Part shown: positions 38,300-46,096 of the stretch, piece by piece
Layout: each line of letters starts with the position of its first letter
Numbering within the stretch: the stretch's first letter is position 1
Assembly: GCF_009828015.1 (NCBI RefSeq)
Contig: NZ_WTYG01000001.1
Location: 496,001 to 560,000 of the forward strand
Direction of reading: 5' to 3'
DNA length: 64,000 bases
DNA from: Qipengyuania citrea
GTDB taxonomy: Bacteria > Pseudomonadota > Alphaproteobacteria > Sphingomonadales > Sphingomonadaceae
The notes under the pieces: model-generated
What the model was told of the DNA's origin: nothing
The model's database searches: none
What the model saw: the letters and a program-made list of their open reading frames with translations, nothing else
Position numbers and translations under genes: made by a program

Positions 38300-39378
38300 T
38301 CACTGGTTGCAGTTTGAACTGAGGCGGTATGTAACGACGTAATCCCCGATTTCTCCATCCGCCTTTAGGCCGCCTAAAGTCAGCGTCACATGGACAGCGC
38401 CATCCCATTGGTAAATCATAGGCGTGGCCTGCGGGCCCGCAGGCAGCTCGCTGCTCCATACGACTTTCCCATCTCGCAGATCAGAAGCCCGAAGCATTCG
38501 GTCGTAGGCAGACGATTCACGGCTACGACGGCAACTCCTTCCGCCTCGACCGCAGCCATCGATCCCCAATTCACTCCGCCGGGATTGCCGGGAAAAAGGA
38601 CGGTCCCTTCCAGACTCGGCGGAGTTTAGATACCTGCGTAGCGAGTGCCCTTGAGCATCTCTTCGCATTTCGTGACATGGGCATCGCTAAGAGCGAAGAT
38701 CGGCGGCAGGTCTTCCCCCATTTCGTGCAAACCTATCGCTGCAAAACGCTGTGTCAGGGCAGCTGTCTCACCCGGCAGGTCGGAATGCGGAACCGGCCTT
38801 TCTTCGACCGGATGGATCGGTTCGCCTGTCTCCCGACTCAGGACGAATACGAATCCCATCTTGGTCGCCTGCGCGACGATCGGCGTCGACACTCCGTCGA
38901 CTTCGATGTCGGCGACAAGCGACTGTGAGGCCAGATCATAATCCCACAAGTCATGGCGAACGATCTGGTAGGCCCAAACCAATTCACCGGTCGTCGCTTT
39001 CAGCGCAACAAGGGAATTCGCATTACGATTGTCGCCGGGGGCGATGGCCGCCGAAGAAGTCGGGCGAAGGCGAGGTGGTCGGCAAGAACACGAGATCGCG
39101 TTCCAGGTCGGCGGCCATTACGCTCCAGACATTCCCTGCGCCTGTCTGGCGATAGCTCGCGCCAGGCCAGCCATCTGCGCCATCATCGCCCGGAACTTGC
39201 GGAATCGGATTAAAGGACCAGAGCAAATCTCCGGTGAGCGCGTCGAAACCCCGGACCGTTCCATCCTCGAGGCGCGCAGAGCCGTTGTCGCCGATCGACG
39301 AGCCCACCACCACGACACCGTTGACGACGGTTGGCGGCGAAGTGACGGAATATTCCCCTTCGCGCACCCTGGCCTTAG
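38300..39378 (-). pseudogene. PQQ-dependent (quinoprotein glucose-type) dehydrogenase remnant
   Basis: Pieces of a periplasmic quinoprotein dehydrogenase in different frames: REGEYSVTSPPTVVNGVVVVGSSIGDN...GDLLWSFNPIPQ and LVFLPTTSPSPDFFGG (39023-39367), then after a +1 shift in a run of five G at 39037-39041, LVWAYQIVRHDLWDYDLASQ to GTRYAGI ending in TAA at 38626-38628, then PPSLEGTVLFPGNPGGVNWGSMAAV, then after a shift or deletion near 38505-38525, WSSELPAGPQATPMIYQW and GDYVVTYRL. The N-terminal half and an internal section are missing. About 340 codons remain of a family that is much longer. Clearly dead. Confidence 0.88.
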
Positions 39379-39479
39379 TCTATATGGCGGGGTTTGGAGG
39401 AAGAGCTGGCTCTCTCAGCGTAATAATGTCGCACTTCGCCAATAATTTGAGTGCCCATCTTTGCTTCTATGGTGCACCA
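39371..39479. repeat. Direct repeat copy A (about 109 bp)
   Basis: Starts at GGCCTTAGTCTAT and ends at GGTGCACCA. It shares long blocks with 45967-46075: GGGTTTGGAGGAAG, CTCTCTCAG, GTAATAATGTCG, GAGTGCCCATCTTTG. Roughly four in five positions match, with a few small indels. It abuts the truncated 5' end of the dehydrogenase remnant. Orientation is the same as copy B. Confidence 0.85.
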
Positions 39480-39606
39480 GACACGCGAATGGTGGAAACA
39501 GGCCATTCCTTCAGCAGCATCGTCGGTCAAAGATGGGGACAAGGCGGTTCGATGCAGTCCATTTGTGACCGACAGCCTCATCATCCTGCGTTTGAGACGG
39601 CAGAGC

Positions 39607-40074
39607 TTAGAGGCCTAGTTCGGAAAGCCCCGGGTGATCGCCCGGGCGCCTGCCGAGCGGCCAGTGCAGCTTTCTCTCCTCGGGGCCGATCGGCGTTTCG
39701 TTGATGCTGGCGTGGCGCGCGGTCATCAGGCCCATGGGGTCGAATTCCCAGTTCTCGTTGCCATAAGCCCGAAACCACTGATGGCTGTCGTCGCGATATT
39801 CGTAGGCATAGCGCACTGCGATCCGCGCACCGTCGAACGCCCACAGCTCCTTCACCAGCCGGTAAGCGTGTTCGCGTGCCCATTTGCGTGCGAGGAACGC
39901 GCGCACCTCTTCGCGTCCGACTGGAAATTCGACCCGGTTGCGCCAGCGCGTATCGGGCGAATAGGCCAGCGAAACCTTGTCGGAATCGCGGCTGTTCCAG
40001 CCGTCTTCGGCCAGCCTTACCTTCTGTGTGGCGGTTTCGAATGTGAAGGGCGGCAGCGGCGGACGCTCGGTCAT
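39607..40074 (-). CDS. DUF1348 family (NTF2/SnoaL-like) protein
   Basis: A 155-residue cystatin-like-fold protein recognised from [78 protein letters not shown] and [10 protein letters not shown], which run the length of DUF1348. The pocket fold could bind a small hydrophobic molecule, but no reaction is known. Last gene of a probable minus-strand unit with the YHS and isochorismatase-like genes; 73 bp after the YHS gene. Confidence 0.9.
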   Translation of the reverse strand: MTERPPLPPFTFETATQKVRLAEDGWNSRDSDKVSLAYSPDTRWRNRVEFPVGREEVRAFLARKWAREHAYRLVKELWAFDGARIAVRYAYEYRDDSHQWFRAYGNENWEFDPMGLMTARHASINETPIGPEERKLHWPLGRRPGDHPGLSELGL

Positions 40075-40147
40075 CTCATGTCTCCGGCAGAGGGATGGGA
40101 GCGGCGGCAGGCCCGGCAGAACCTGCCGTCGCTCGATACTTCAGGGG

Positions 40148-40639
40148 TTACAGGTCTTCGACCGACACGTGCTTGATGCTGCTCCACTTCTCTTCGGCGG
40201 TACGCAGAATGTTATCCCTGTCGGCGAGATATTTCTCGAACACCGCCGCATTGACGAAGAGGTAGAGCTTGCCGTCGACGATGTCCGCGAAGTGCGGGTC
40301 GCCATCGAGCTTCCGTCCCAGCGCGACGGCATAGGCGCAGAAGCCGCCATATTGCGGCAGGCAGCGATCGGGATCGGCCTGGAACCGCTCAACCGTAATG
40401 GCCGAGGCGAAGTAATAGGCGACGCCATCGTGGACGACCGTGTGGGCAGCATCCCCTTCGGCCACTGCATTGGCGGTGCTCAGTACGACCGGATCAACGC
40501 CGTGAACGCCGAGGCCGACGCCGTCGAGCGTGTAGCCCTTGCTGACATTGTATTCGTCGTCGGCGAGCGCGGGCGCGGCTGGCGCGACGGCCAGCAGGAC
40601 CGCGACGAGGATCGAATTGGGACGCAGGTTCTTGGTCAT
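40148..40639 (-). CDS. Secreted YHS domain-containing protein
   Basis: A 163-residue exported protein: signal peptide (SILVAVLLAVAPAAPALA, cleaved near residue 26) and a YHS-type domain, GVDPVVLSTANAVAEGD, HDGVAYYFASAITVERFQADPDRCLPQYGGFCAYAVALGRKLDGDP, VDGKLYLFVNAAVFEKYLADRDN. The Cys residues in DRCLPQYGGFCAYA are family features; YHS domains may bind metal. The ATG at 40639 is preceded by aaggaga at good spacing. Sits between the DUF1348 and isochorismatase-like genes. Confidence 0.87.
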   Translation of the reverse strand: MTKNLRPNSILVAVLLAVAPAAPALADDEYNVSKGYTLDGVGLGVHGVDPVVLSTANAVAEGDAAHTVVHDGVAYYFASAITVERFQADPDRCLPQYGGFCAYAVALGRKLDGDPHFADIVDGKLYLFVNAAVFEKYLADRDNILRTAEEKWSSIKHVSVEDL

Positions 40640-40788
40640 TGATGGTCTCCTTCTAGACTGTCGGTGGGACGGGGGTGACGGCAGGCGACCGCGCTGCAGG
40701 GGTCGGTGAGCGGTGCAATCGGCTGCCGCCGGGCCGGGTGCGGGCTGGGGCAGGAAGCCCGGGCCGGTTTCCGGTGAAGCGCGGCGCG

Positions 40789-41610
40789 CTATTCGTATGC
40801 GGCGGCGATCGCGCGCAGGGTGCTGGCGGTGTTGTCGACCTTGCTCGCAATCATGCGGAAATTGACGAGCGAGGCGGCATAGCCATCGTAATGCTCGGTG
40901 ATCGCGCCAGCGGTCGCGTCGGTCACGACCATCACTTCGAAGCCCGCCTCGATCAGCGCGCGCATGTGCGATTCGGTGCACAGGTTCGACGACATGCCGC
41001 CCAGGATCACCTTGGAGATGCCCGCCTTGCGCAGTTGCAGGACGAGGTCGTTGCTGTCGGGCCCGTATACCTTGTGCGGGCTGGTCACGACGGTGCGGCC
41101 ATTCTCGATGATCGGCTTGTAACGCTCCAGCCAGTCCGCGCCCGACCCTGCGAACCCTTCGAGGGTAAGCGCATGCGGGCGATCGAACATGCCGATACCG
41201 TGCATCAGCGTTTCCAGCGTGCCCTCGAACTGCCAGCGATGATCGTGTTCGAAATAATAGTGCGGCGAGATGAAGATCGGCATACCGTGGCGGTCGGCGG
41301 CAAGGAACAGATTCTCGATATTCTCGACCGTACGGTTAGCGGTGATGCTCTCGCCGACCACACCCCAGGTGACGCCGTCGGGCGAGAGAAAATCGTTCTG
41401 CGGATCGGTGATGACGAGCGCGGTCCTTCCCGGTTCGACATCGAAGCCCGGCATCGGCAGGCCATCGTCGACCGGCGGCTGGGTCGCGCTGACGGCGCGA
41501 GGCTGTGCGGTGGCCGGCACAGCGGATGCCACGGTCAGGGCTATCGTCGCTACCGAAGCGAGCGCGGCCGCGGCCAGGCGCTGTCGGGTGATCGTATCGC
41601 ACGTCATCAT
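40789..41610 (-). CDS. Exported isochorismatase-like cysteine hydrolase
   Basis: A 273-residue protein with an N-terminal signal peptide (AAAALASVATIALTVASAVPATAQ, cleaved near residue 38) and an isochorismatase-fold domain. The catalytic triad candidates are Asp in VITDPQNDFLSPDG, Lys in SPHKVYGPDSNDLV and Cys in GGMSSNLCTESHMRALIEAGFEV. Export is unusual for the family, which is mostly cytoplasmic. Substrate unknown. Start at 41610 or the adjacent ATG at 41607, behind aaggag. Divergent from the AraC regulator across about 210 bp. Confidence 0.87.
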   Translation of the reverse strand: MMTCDTITRQRLAAAALASVATIALTVASAVPATAQPRAVSATQPPVDDGLPMPGFDVEPGRTALVITDPQNDFLSPDGVTWGVVGESITANRTVENIENLFLAADRHGMPIFISPHYYFEHDHRWQFEGTLETLMHGIGMFDRPHALTLEGFAGSGADWLERYKPIIENGRTVVTSPHKVYGPDSNDLVLQLRKAGISKVILGGMSSNLCTESHMRALIEAGFEVMVVTDATAGAITEHYDGYAASLVNFRMIASKVDNTASTLRAIAAAYE

Positions 41611-41819
41611 AGGCTCCTTCTCAAGACTTGGACCCGGCAGGTCGGCGCCGATGGGGCGCTCGCCACACCGGCGGTCGGTCACCTGAATAGGTTACGAGGG
41701 CCCGAGCGTTCTTGTCCGCGGATGCCGTTTGATTGACGCCAGGTGCCAAACGCGGCGCGATGCGCTACAGGAAGGCAGGGTGTTTTAAGGGTCGCTGCGC
41801 AGAATTTCCGGGGGCACGG

Positions 41820-42866
41820 GTGGAAATATCGTCGCTATTCTCGGCCAAGGCGGTCGCGCAGGCCGACCCGCAGGTGGCGGATCGGGCGTTGGCGCGCTTG
41901 GGGATCACGCGTGAGGCGCTGGCCGATCCTGCCAGCACGGTCGACGTGTCGCAGCACCATGCGCTGTTCGGGGCGCTGGCCGAGCCCGAACGCCCCGATA
42001 TCGGCATCCACATGCGTACATCGGCTTCGATGCGGTGCGAGGATTTCGGGACGCTGGGCCTGACTATGCGGTCCGCGCCCGACCTGCGCGGTGCGCTGAC
42101 GCGGCTCGATCGCTATGTGCGGCTGTTCAACCGCTATTCGGTCTTCGCCCTGTCCGATTTCGGATCGGAATGGTGGTGGACCAATTCGCGCGGTGCGGAC
42201 AGCGACGGCGCGCGCCTGTCGCACGAGGCGGGGCTGGGCACCTTCCTGACGCTGTGGCGCGACGCGAATGGAGAGGATCTGACGCCCGCGCGGGTCCAAT
42301 TCATGCACCAGCCGGTCGGCTCGCTCGCCCCGCTCGAGGCGCTGTTCCGCTGTCCGGTCACCTTCGGGGCGGAAATCGACGCGATCGTGCTGCGCAGCGA
42401 GGATCTCGACCGGCCCAACCGTGTGGGCGACAGGCACATCTGGGAGTTCCTGCGGGGGCATCTGGAAGAGAGTATCGCGGGGACCGAGGAAGACCATCTC
42501 GACCGCGACGTCTTGGTCTATGTCGCCGATACCCTGAGCGAAGGCGTGCCCAGGCTCGAGGATGTGTCCCGCCATCTGGGCATCGGCAGCCGCACCTTGC
42601 AGCGTCGCCTGTCCGACCTTGGCCACAACTACCAGTCGCTGGTCGACGAGGCGCGGCGCGAAGTTGCCTTGCGGCTGGTGGCGGAAGGGCGCCAGTCGCT
42701 CGTCGAAGTAGCGTTCCTGACCGGGTTTGCCGAGCAGAGTTCGTTCACGCGCGCCTTCAGGCGCTGGTCGGGTACGACACCGCGCAAGTATCGGGAAACC
42801 TCGTCCCGCATGCCCGCGGGCGTCCTGGGGCAGGCAACGCTGGCGGGTCAGCGCCTGCGCGCCTGA
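41820..42866 (+). CDS. AraC-family transcriptional regulator
   Basis: A 348-residue regulator with an N-terminal AraC ligand-binding-type domain (FGTLGLTMRSAPDLRGALTRLDRYVRLFN, LSHEAGLGTFLTLWRD, VQFMHQPVGSLAPLEALFRCPVTFGAEIDAIVL) and a C-terminal AraC helix-turn-helix pair (LEDVSRHLGIGSRTLQRRLSDLGHNYQSLVDEARREVALRLV, then LVEVAFLTGFAEQSSFTRAFRRWSGTTPRKYR). The GTG at 41820 after ggggg gives the usual family length; an ATG at 41733 would add 29 unlike residues. It lies between two minus-strand clusters and probably controls one or both. Confidence 0.9.
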   Translation: MEISSLFSAKAVAQADPQVADRALARLGITREALADPASTVDVSQHHALFGALAEPERPDIGIHMRTSASMRCEDFGTLGLTMRSAPDLRGALTRLDRYVRLFNRYSVFALSDFGSEWWWTNSRGADSDGARLSHEAGLGTFLTLWRDANGEDLTPARVQFMHQPVGSLAPLEALFRCPVTFGAEIDAIVLRSEDLDRPNRVGDRHIWEFLRGHLEESIAGTEEDHLDRDVLVYVADTLSEGVPRLEDVSRHLGIGSRTLQRRLSDLGHNYQSLVDEARREVALRLVAEGRQSLVEVAFLTGFAEQSSFTRAFRRWSGTTPRKYRETSSRMPAGVLGQATLAGQRLRA

Positions 42867-42869
42867 CCA

Positions 42870-44144
42870 TCAGAGCTCGCTCGTCCGGCGGGAGCGCCGA
42901 CGCAGGCGCAAGCCGATGATCATCGCCAGCAGCAGGATCACCGCGAGCCCCACGGCGGACCAGAACAGCGCAGTCTCCATCCCGGCGGCGAAATCGAGAT
43001 TGTCGACATTGCCGGTCTTCCAGAAGACCCACTCCCCGGCCAGTTCGGTCGCAAGCGAGCCGTGACCTGTCGAGAGGATCACGATGCCGTTGCCCGTCGC
43101 GGGGTCGATCCGTGCGGCGGTGTTGATCGCCGGGCCGTTCTGCCCGTCGTGACCGATCACGAAGCTGCCGCTGGCGTTGGGCGCATAGAGCATCGCGCCG
43201 AGGCCCCAGATATCGGCGCCGAGCTGCGAGGCGTGCGAAGTGGCGATGAGGTCGAGCGTGTCGTGTGACAGCACGGGCTGCTCGCCATCCGGCCCCTGCA
43301 CGGCGAGAAACCGCGCGAGATCGTCCGCGGTCGTGAACAGCGAGGTCGCGGCCAGCGCGGTGTACCAGCGGAAGGGCTCGACCGTCCCGTCGGGGCGGAA
43401 GTTCTGCGCAAGGCCCAGCTCGAGCGCGCGCTCGTGATCGAAGGTGGTGCGCTCCATACCCAGCGGGTCGAAAACTGCGCGATCCATATATTGCGCGAAA
43501 GGTTCGCCCGAAACCTCCTCGATCACCAGCTGTAGCAGCGTGTAGCCGCCACCCGAATACTGCCACTGCGAACCGGGCTCGCTTCCCAGCCCCACGGTGC
43601 CGCTCTTGCCCGGCGAGGCGTCGCGCGCGCGGGTGAGCGAGTCTTCCAGCGTCTGGCGATCCTCCTTCGCCGCGAAGCCATCATAGCCGAGGCCATCGTC
43701 GAGCCCCGCCGTATGGCTGAGCAGGCGGCGCATAGTGACGCCATCGGCATCGAATTCGCTGTCGGGCAGTTGCCAGCGCGAGAGATAGGTGGACACCGGT
43801 GCGTCGAGATCGATCCGGCCGTCCTCCACCAGCGCCATGACGCCCCATGCAGTGAGCCACTTGCCGAGCGATGCGACCTGAAACAGCGTATCGCCGTCGA
43901 CCGGATCGCCCTGCGACAGAGCGAAGCTGCCGACCTCGCGGCCATCTTCGAGCATCACGAAGGCCAGATTGCCGCGATTATCCGCCATGGCACTGGCCTT
44001 CGCCGCGGCAACGAAGGCCTGCGGGTCGTCGCCTTCAACAAGTGGACTGCGCAGCCAGCCCTCGCTCAAGGTCGCGAAGACGAGCGCCGCCCACGCCACA
44101 CAGGCCGCAAGCGTTCCCAAGATCAGAAGCCCATAGCGTTTCAT
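42870..44144 (-). CDS. Serine hydrolase (beta-lactamase/CubicO family), membrane anchored
   Basis: A 424-residue class C beta-lactamase-like hydrolase. N-terminal signal anchor (YGLLILGTLAACVAWAALVFATL), catalytic SxxK in FQVASLGKWLTAWG (about 91-104), the Tyr motif in WQYSGGGYTLLQL and LLSHTAGLDDGLG, the third motif region HDGQNG, and a C-terminal transmembrane helix (ALFWSAVGLAVILLLAMIIGLRL) followed by an Arg-rich tail. The catalytic domain should face the periplasm. Substrate unknown. The ATG overlaps the DUF1772 stop (ATGA). The AraC gene ends three bases from its stop, convergent. Confidence 0.9.
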   Translation of the reverse strand: MKRYGLLILGTLAACVAWAALVFATLSEGWLRSPLVEGDDPQAFVAAAKASAMADNRGNLAFVMLEDGREVGSFALSQGDPVDGDTLFQVASLGKWLTAWGVMALVEDGRIDLDAPVSTYLSRWQLPDSEFDADGVTMRRLLSHTAGLDDGLGYDGFAAKEDRQTLEDSLTRARDASPGKSGTVGLGSEPGSQWQYSGGGYTLLQLVIEEVSGEPFAQYMDRAVFDPLGMERTTFDHERALELGLAQNFRPDGTVEPFRWYTALAATSLFTTADDLARFLAVQGPDGEQPVLSHDTLDLIATSHASQLGADIWGLGAMLYAPNASGSFVIGHDGQNGPAINTAARIDPATGNGIVILSTGHGSLATELAGEWVFWKTGNVDNLDFAAGMETALFWSAVGLAVILLLAMIIGLRLRRRSRRTSEL

Positions 44145-44650
44145 CCCACCCTCCCTGTGGCAGCGCCGAGTTCGAGCGCGGCGAGTGCATAAAGCGTGCC
44201 GGTCACGATGCAACCGAGCGTGCGGAAATGGTTGAGGGCGGTCCAGCGGCTTACGTAATGCGCCCAGTACTCCGCGGCCTCGGCACTTGCGGGGTCGACC
44301 CGCTCGAGCCGATTGTTCATCGGCACGTTGCCCAGAATCGTCATGAAAAGCGCGCTCGGCAGGTAGACTGCCGCCGCTGCGACGATCAGCACGGCAGCCG
44401 TGCCGTCGAGGGCGAAGTACGCATAGAGCGCGAAGCCCGGCGTAATCGCGCCGAGCGCAAGGATCGCGAACACGAACTCGGTCCGCAGCACAGTGCGGTT
44501 GATCCCCTGCATCGCTGCGATCCCGCTGACCGGCTCGGCCTGCGCGAGGCCGCGCATGACGAATTCGGAGAACGCCTTGAACACCCCGCCTGTGAGCATC
44601 GCCCACAGCGCGAGGAAGACGCACAGATAGAGGCTCCAGTGATAACTCAT
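44141..44650 (-). CDS. DUF1772 membrane protein
   Basis: A 169-residue inner-membrane protein with about four helices: YLCVFLALWAMLTGGVFKAF, TEFVFAILALGAITPGFALYAYFAL, AAVLIVAAAAVYLPSALFMTILGNVPMNNRLERVDP and the C-terminal segment after WTALNHFRTLGCIVTGTLYALAALEL. NVPMNNRLE and W-x-N-H-x-R are DUF1772 hallmarks (anthrone-oxygenase-like family). Function unknown here. ATGA overlaps on both sides tie it to the NmrA-like and serine-hydrolase genes. Confidence 0.88.
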   Translation of the reverse strand: MSYHWSLYLCVFLALWAMLTGGVFKAFSEFVMRGLAQAEPVSGIAAMQGINRTVLRTEFVFAILALGAITPGFALYAYFALDGTAAVLIVAAAAVYLPSALFMTILGNVPMNNRLERVDPASAEAAEYWAHYVSRWTALNHFRTLGCIVTGTLYALAALELGAATGRVG

Positions 44651-45492
44651 GCCGCGATTTCCCAAGCCCCGGCGCGTGCGGCGTTTCGTGCATAGTGCGC
44701 GAAATCGCGCGGTGGGCGACCAAGCGCGCGTTCTACTCCATGGGCGAGGCTCGCGTTGCGCCTGTCGAGCACGGTCGAGAACAGATAGCCGAGCAGCCAC
44801 ACGATCTCTTCGGGGGCACCGGAATCGGCGAGCTGGCCGATCAATGCGTCGTGCGGCACGTCCACATAATCGATGGGTCGCCCGATCGCGTGCGCAAGGT
44901 CGCGGGCGACCTCGCGGAAGGTCATCAGGCGCGGGCCGGTGACTTCGTAGACCTCGCCAGCATGGCCTCTCTTGACTAAGGCAGCGAGCGCAACGTCCGC
45001 TACATCGTCGAGGTCAACGAAGGGTTCGGGGGTCTCGCCGCCCGGTAGCGCGATCGTGCCACTGGCGACCATGTCTGCAAAAGCGCCTTCGGAGAAGTTC
45101 TGCGCGAACCAGCTGGCGCGCACGATGGTCCATTCGAGACCGCTGTCCTGCACGATTTTCTCGCACGCCTGCGCCTCTGCCTCCCCGCGGCCCGAAAGCA
45201 GCACCAGCCGCTTCACCCCGTGCAGTTTCGCGCGCCAGACCAGCGCCGCGATCGCGTCTTTCGCCCCCGGGATTGCAAGGTCGGGCGCGTAGGAGATGTA
45301 GATGCTCGAAACGCCTGTCAGCGCATCGTCCCAGGTCTCTTCGCGCGCCCAGTCGAAGGGCGGGTTCGCCGACCGCGATCCGACGCGCACCGAAAGCCCG
45401 CGAGTGCGCAGCCGTTCCACGATGCGGCGCCCGCTATTGCCGGTCCCGCCGAGCACCAGAATGGGTTTATTGGACGTCGATACGGTCTGCAT
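44647..45492 (-). CDS. NmrA-like NAD(P)H-binding protein
   Basis: A 281-residue atypical short-chain dehydrogenase/reductase. The dinucleotide motif is PILVLGGTGNSGRRIVERL at about 10-28; SYAPDLAIPGAKDAIAALVWRAKLHGVKRLVLLSGRGE is the NmrA/azoreductase-like core, ASWFAQNFSEG and PFVDLDDVADVALAAL follow. The usual catalytic Tyr-x3-Lys is not evident, so it may sense or bind NAD(P)H rather than catalyse. The ATG at 45492 has aaggag upstream. First gene of the three-gene unit with DUF1772 and serine-hydrolase genes. Confidence 0.88.
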   Translation of the reverse strand: MQTVSTSNKPILVLGGTGNSGRRIVERLRTRGLSVRVGSRSANPPFDWAREETWDDALTGVSSIYISYAPDLAIPGAKDAIAALVWRAKLHGVKRLVLLSGRGEAEAQACEKIVQDSGLEWTIVRASWFAQNFSEGAFADMVASGTIALPGGETPEPFVDLDDVADVALAALVKRGHAGEVYEVTGPRLMTFREVARDLAHAIGRPIDYVDVPHDALIGQLADSGAPEEIVWLLGYLFSTVLDRRNASLAHGVERALGRPPRDFAHYARNAARAGAWEIAA

Positions 45493-45615
45493 GGCTCGCT
45501 CCTTCTGTCTCGTTCGGCTGAGCGAATAGCGGCAGCAAGGGCCTGCGCTCTTGCTTCTGCGCGACAACTTCTTGGCCTGTCGCGCCAGGATGATTGGGAA
45601 GACCTCGTGTCGCGC

Positions 45616-45807
45616 TCAGACGGGCGCTTGCTCCTGCGCGGCAGTTGCGATCGCGGGAACCGCGAGGACCGAGTCAGCAAGCGTGGGCCCGGCCTCGGGC
45701 GACGCGCGAACCTCGGTCGCGATAAAGAGGGTGCCCAACACGAACAGCGCACACAGAAGCAAGCCGAGTAGCGTATCAAGCAGCTCAAAATTAATGAAAT
45801 TCATCAT
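45616..45807 (-). CDS. Small membrane protein of unknown function
   Basis: A 63-residue protein with one strong transmembrane helix (LLDTLLGLLLCALFVLGTLFIAT) and a short Ala/Pro-rich tail. Two adjacent ATGs follow aggaa; the second (45804) has better spacing. It lies 123 bp upstream of the NmrA-like gene in the same direction and 160 bp from repeat copy B. Not recognised. Confidence 0.55.
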   Translation of the reverse strand: MMNFINFELLDTLLGLLLCALFVLGTLFIATEVRASPEAGPTLADSVLAVPAIATAAQEQAPV

Positions 45808-46096
45808 CGTTTCCTGTCTTGGGTGACGGTGATGAATTTATGGGAGTTGTGCCTTTCGGCCTCGCCGCCCGGTGTCAGAGTTTTGACCCGTCATGCCAGT
45901 CTTGTCGAATGAACGGGATCACGCACGTCAACTGATGCGGGATGCTGCGCTGGTTATAGAACGATTGGCCTGACTCTATTTAGCAGGGTTTGGAGGAAGG
46001 GCGAGCTCTCTCAGGGTAATAATGTCGTAATTTGCCAATAATTCGAGTGCCCATCTTTGTCCTCTACGGGGCACCAACAGTCCCGAAAGATTTCTC
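45808..46096. other. Intergenic region with repeat copy B
   Basis: About 290 bp without a gene between the small membrane protein and the patatin gene. The right half is repeat copy B. The left half has nothing recognised. Confidence 0.5.
45967..46075. repeat. Direct repeat copy B (about 109 bp)
   Basis: Direct copy of 39371-39479, starting at GGCCTGACTCTATTTAGCAG and ending at GGCACCAAC. On the minus strand one frame reads about 30 codons to a stop (QRWALELLANYDIITLREL...), but a one-base indel breaks it in copy A, so coding is doubtful. No terminal inverted repeats or target duplications are obvious. It sits 22 bp from the 3' end of the patatin gene. Confidence 0.85.

Noticed and set aside
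38158-38358. 66-codon minus-strand frame after tRNA-Leu
   Set aside because: It starts inside the dehydrogenase remnant, has no ribosome-binding site, and its translation matches no family I know.
39371-39479. Minus-strand reading KDGHSNYW in both repeats, recalling the N terminus of IS1634-like transposases
   Set aside because: The match is eight residues and is followed at once by unrelated sequence and stops; frames differ between the copies. Not enough to name an insertion sequence.
41611-41819. AraC operator half-sites in the isochorismatase/AraC divergent region
   Set aside because: Short direct similarities (TGACGCCAGG, TGCCAAACGC) are too weak to call without comparison to other genomes.
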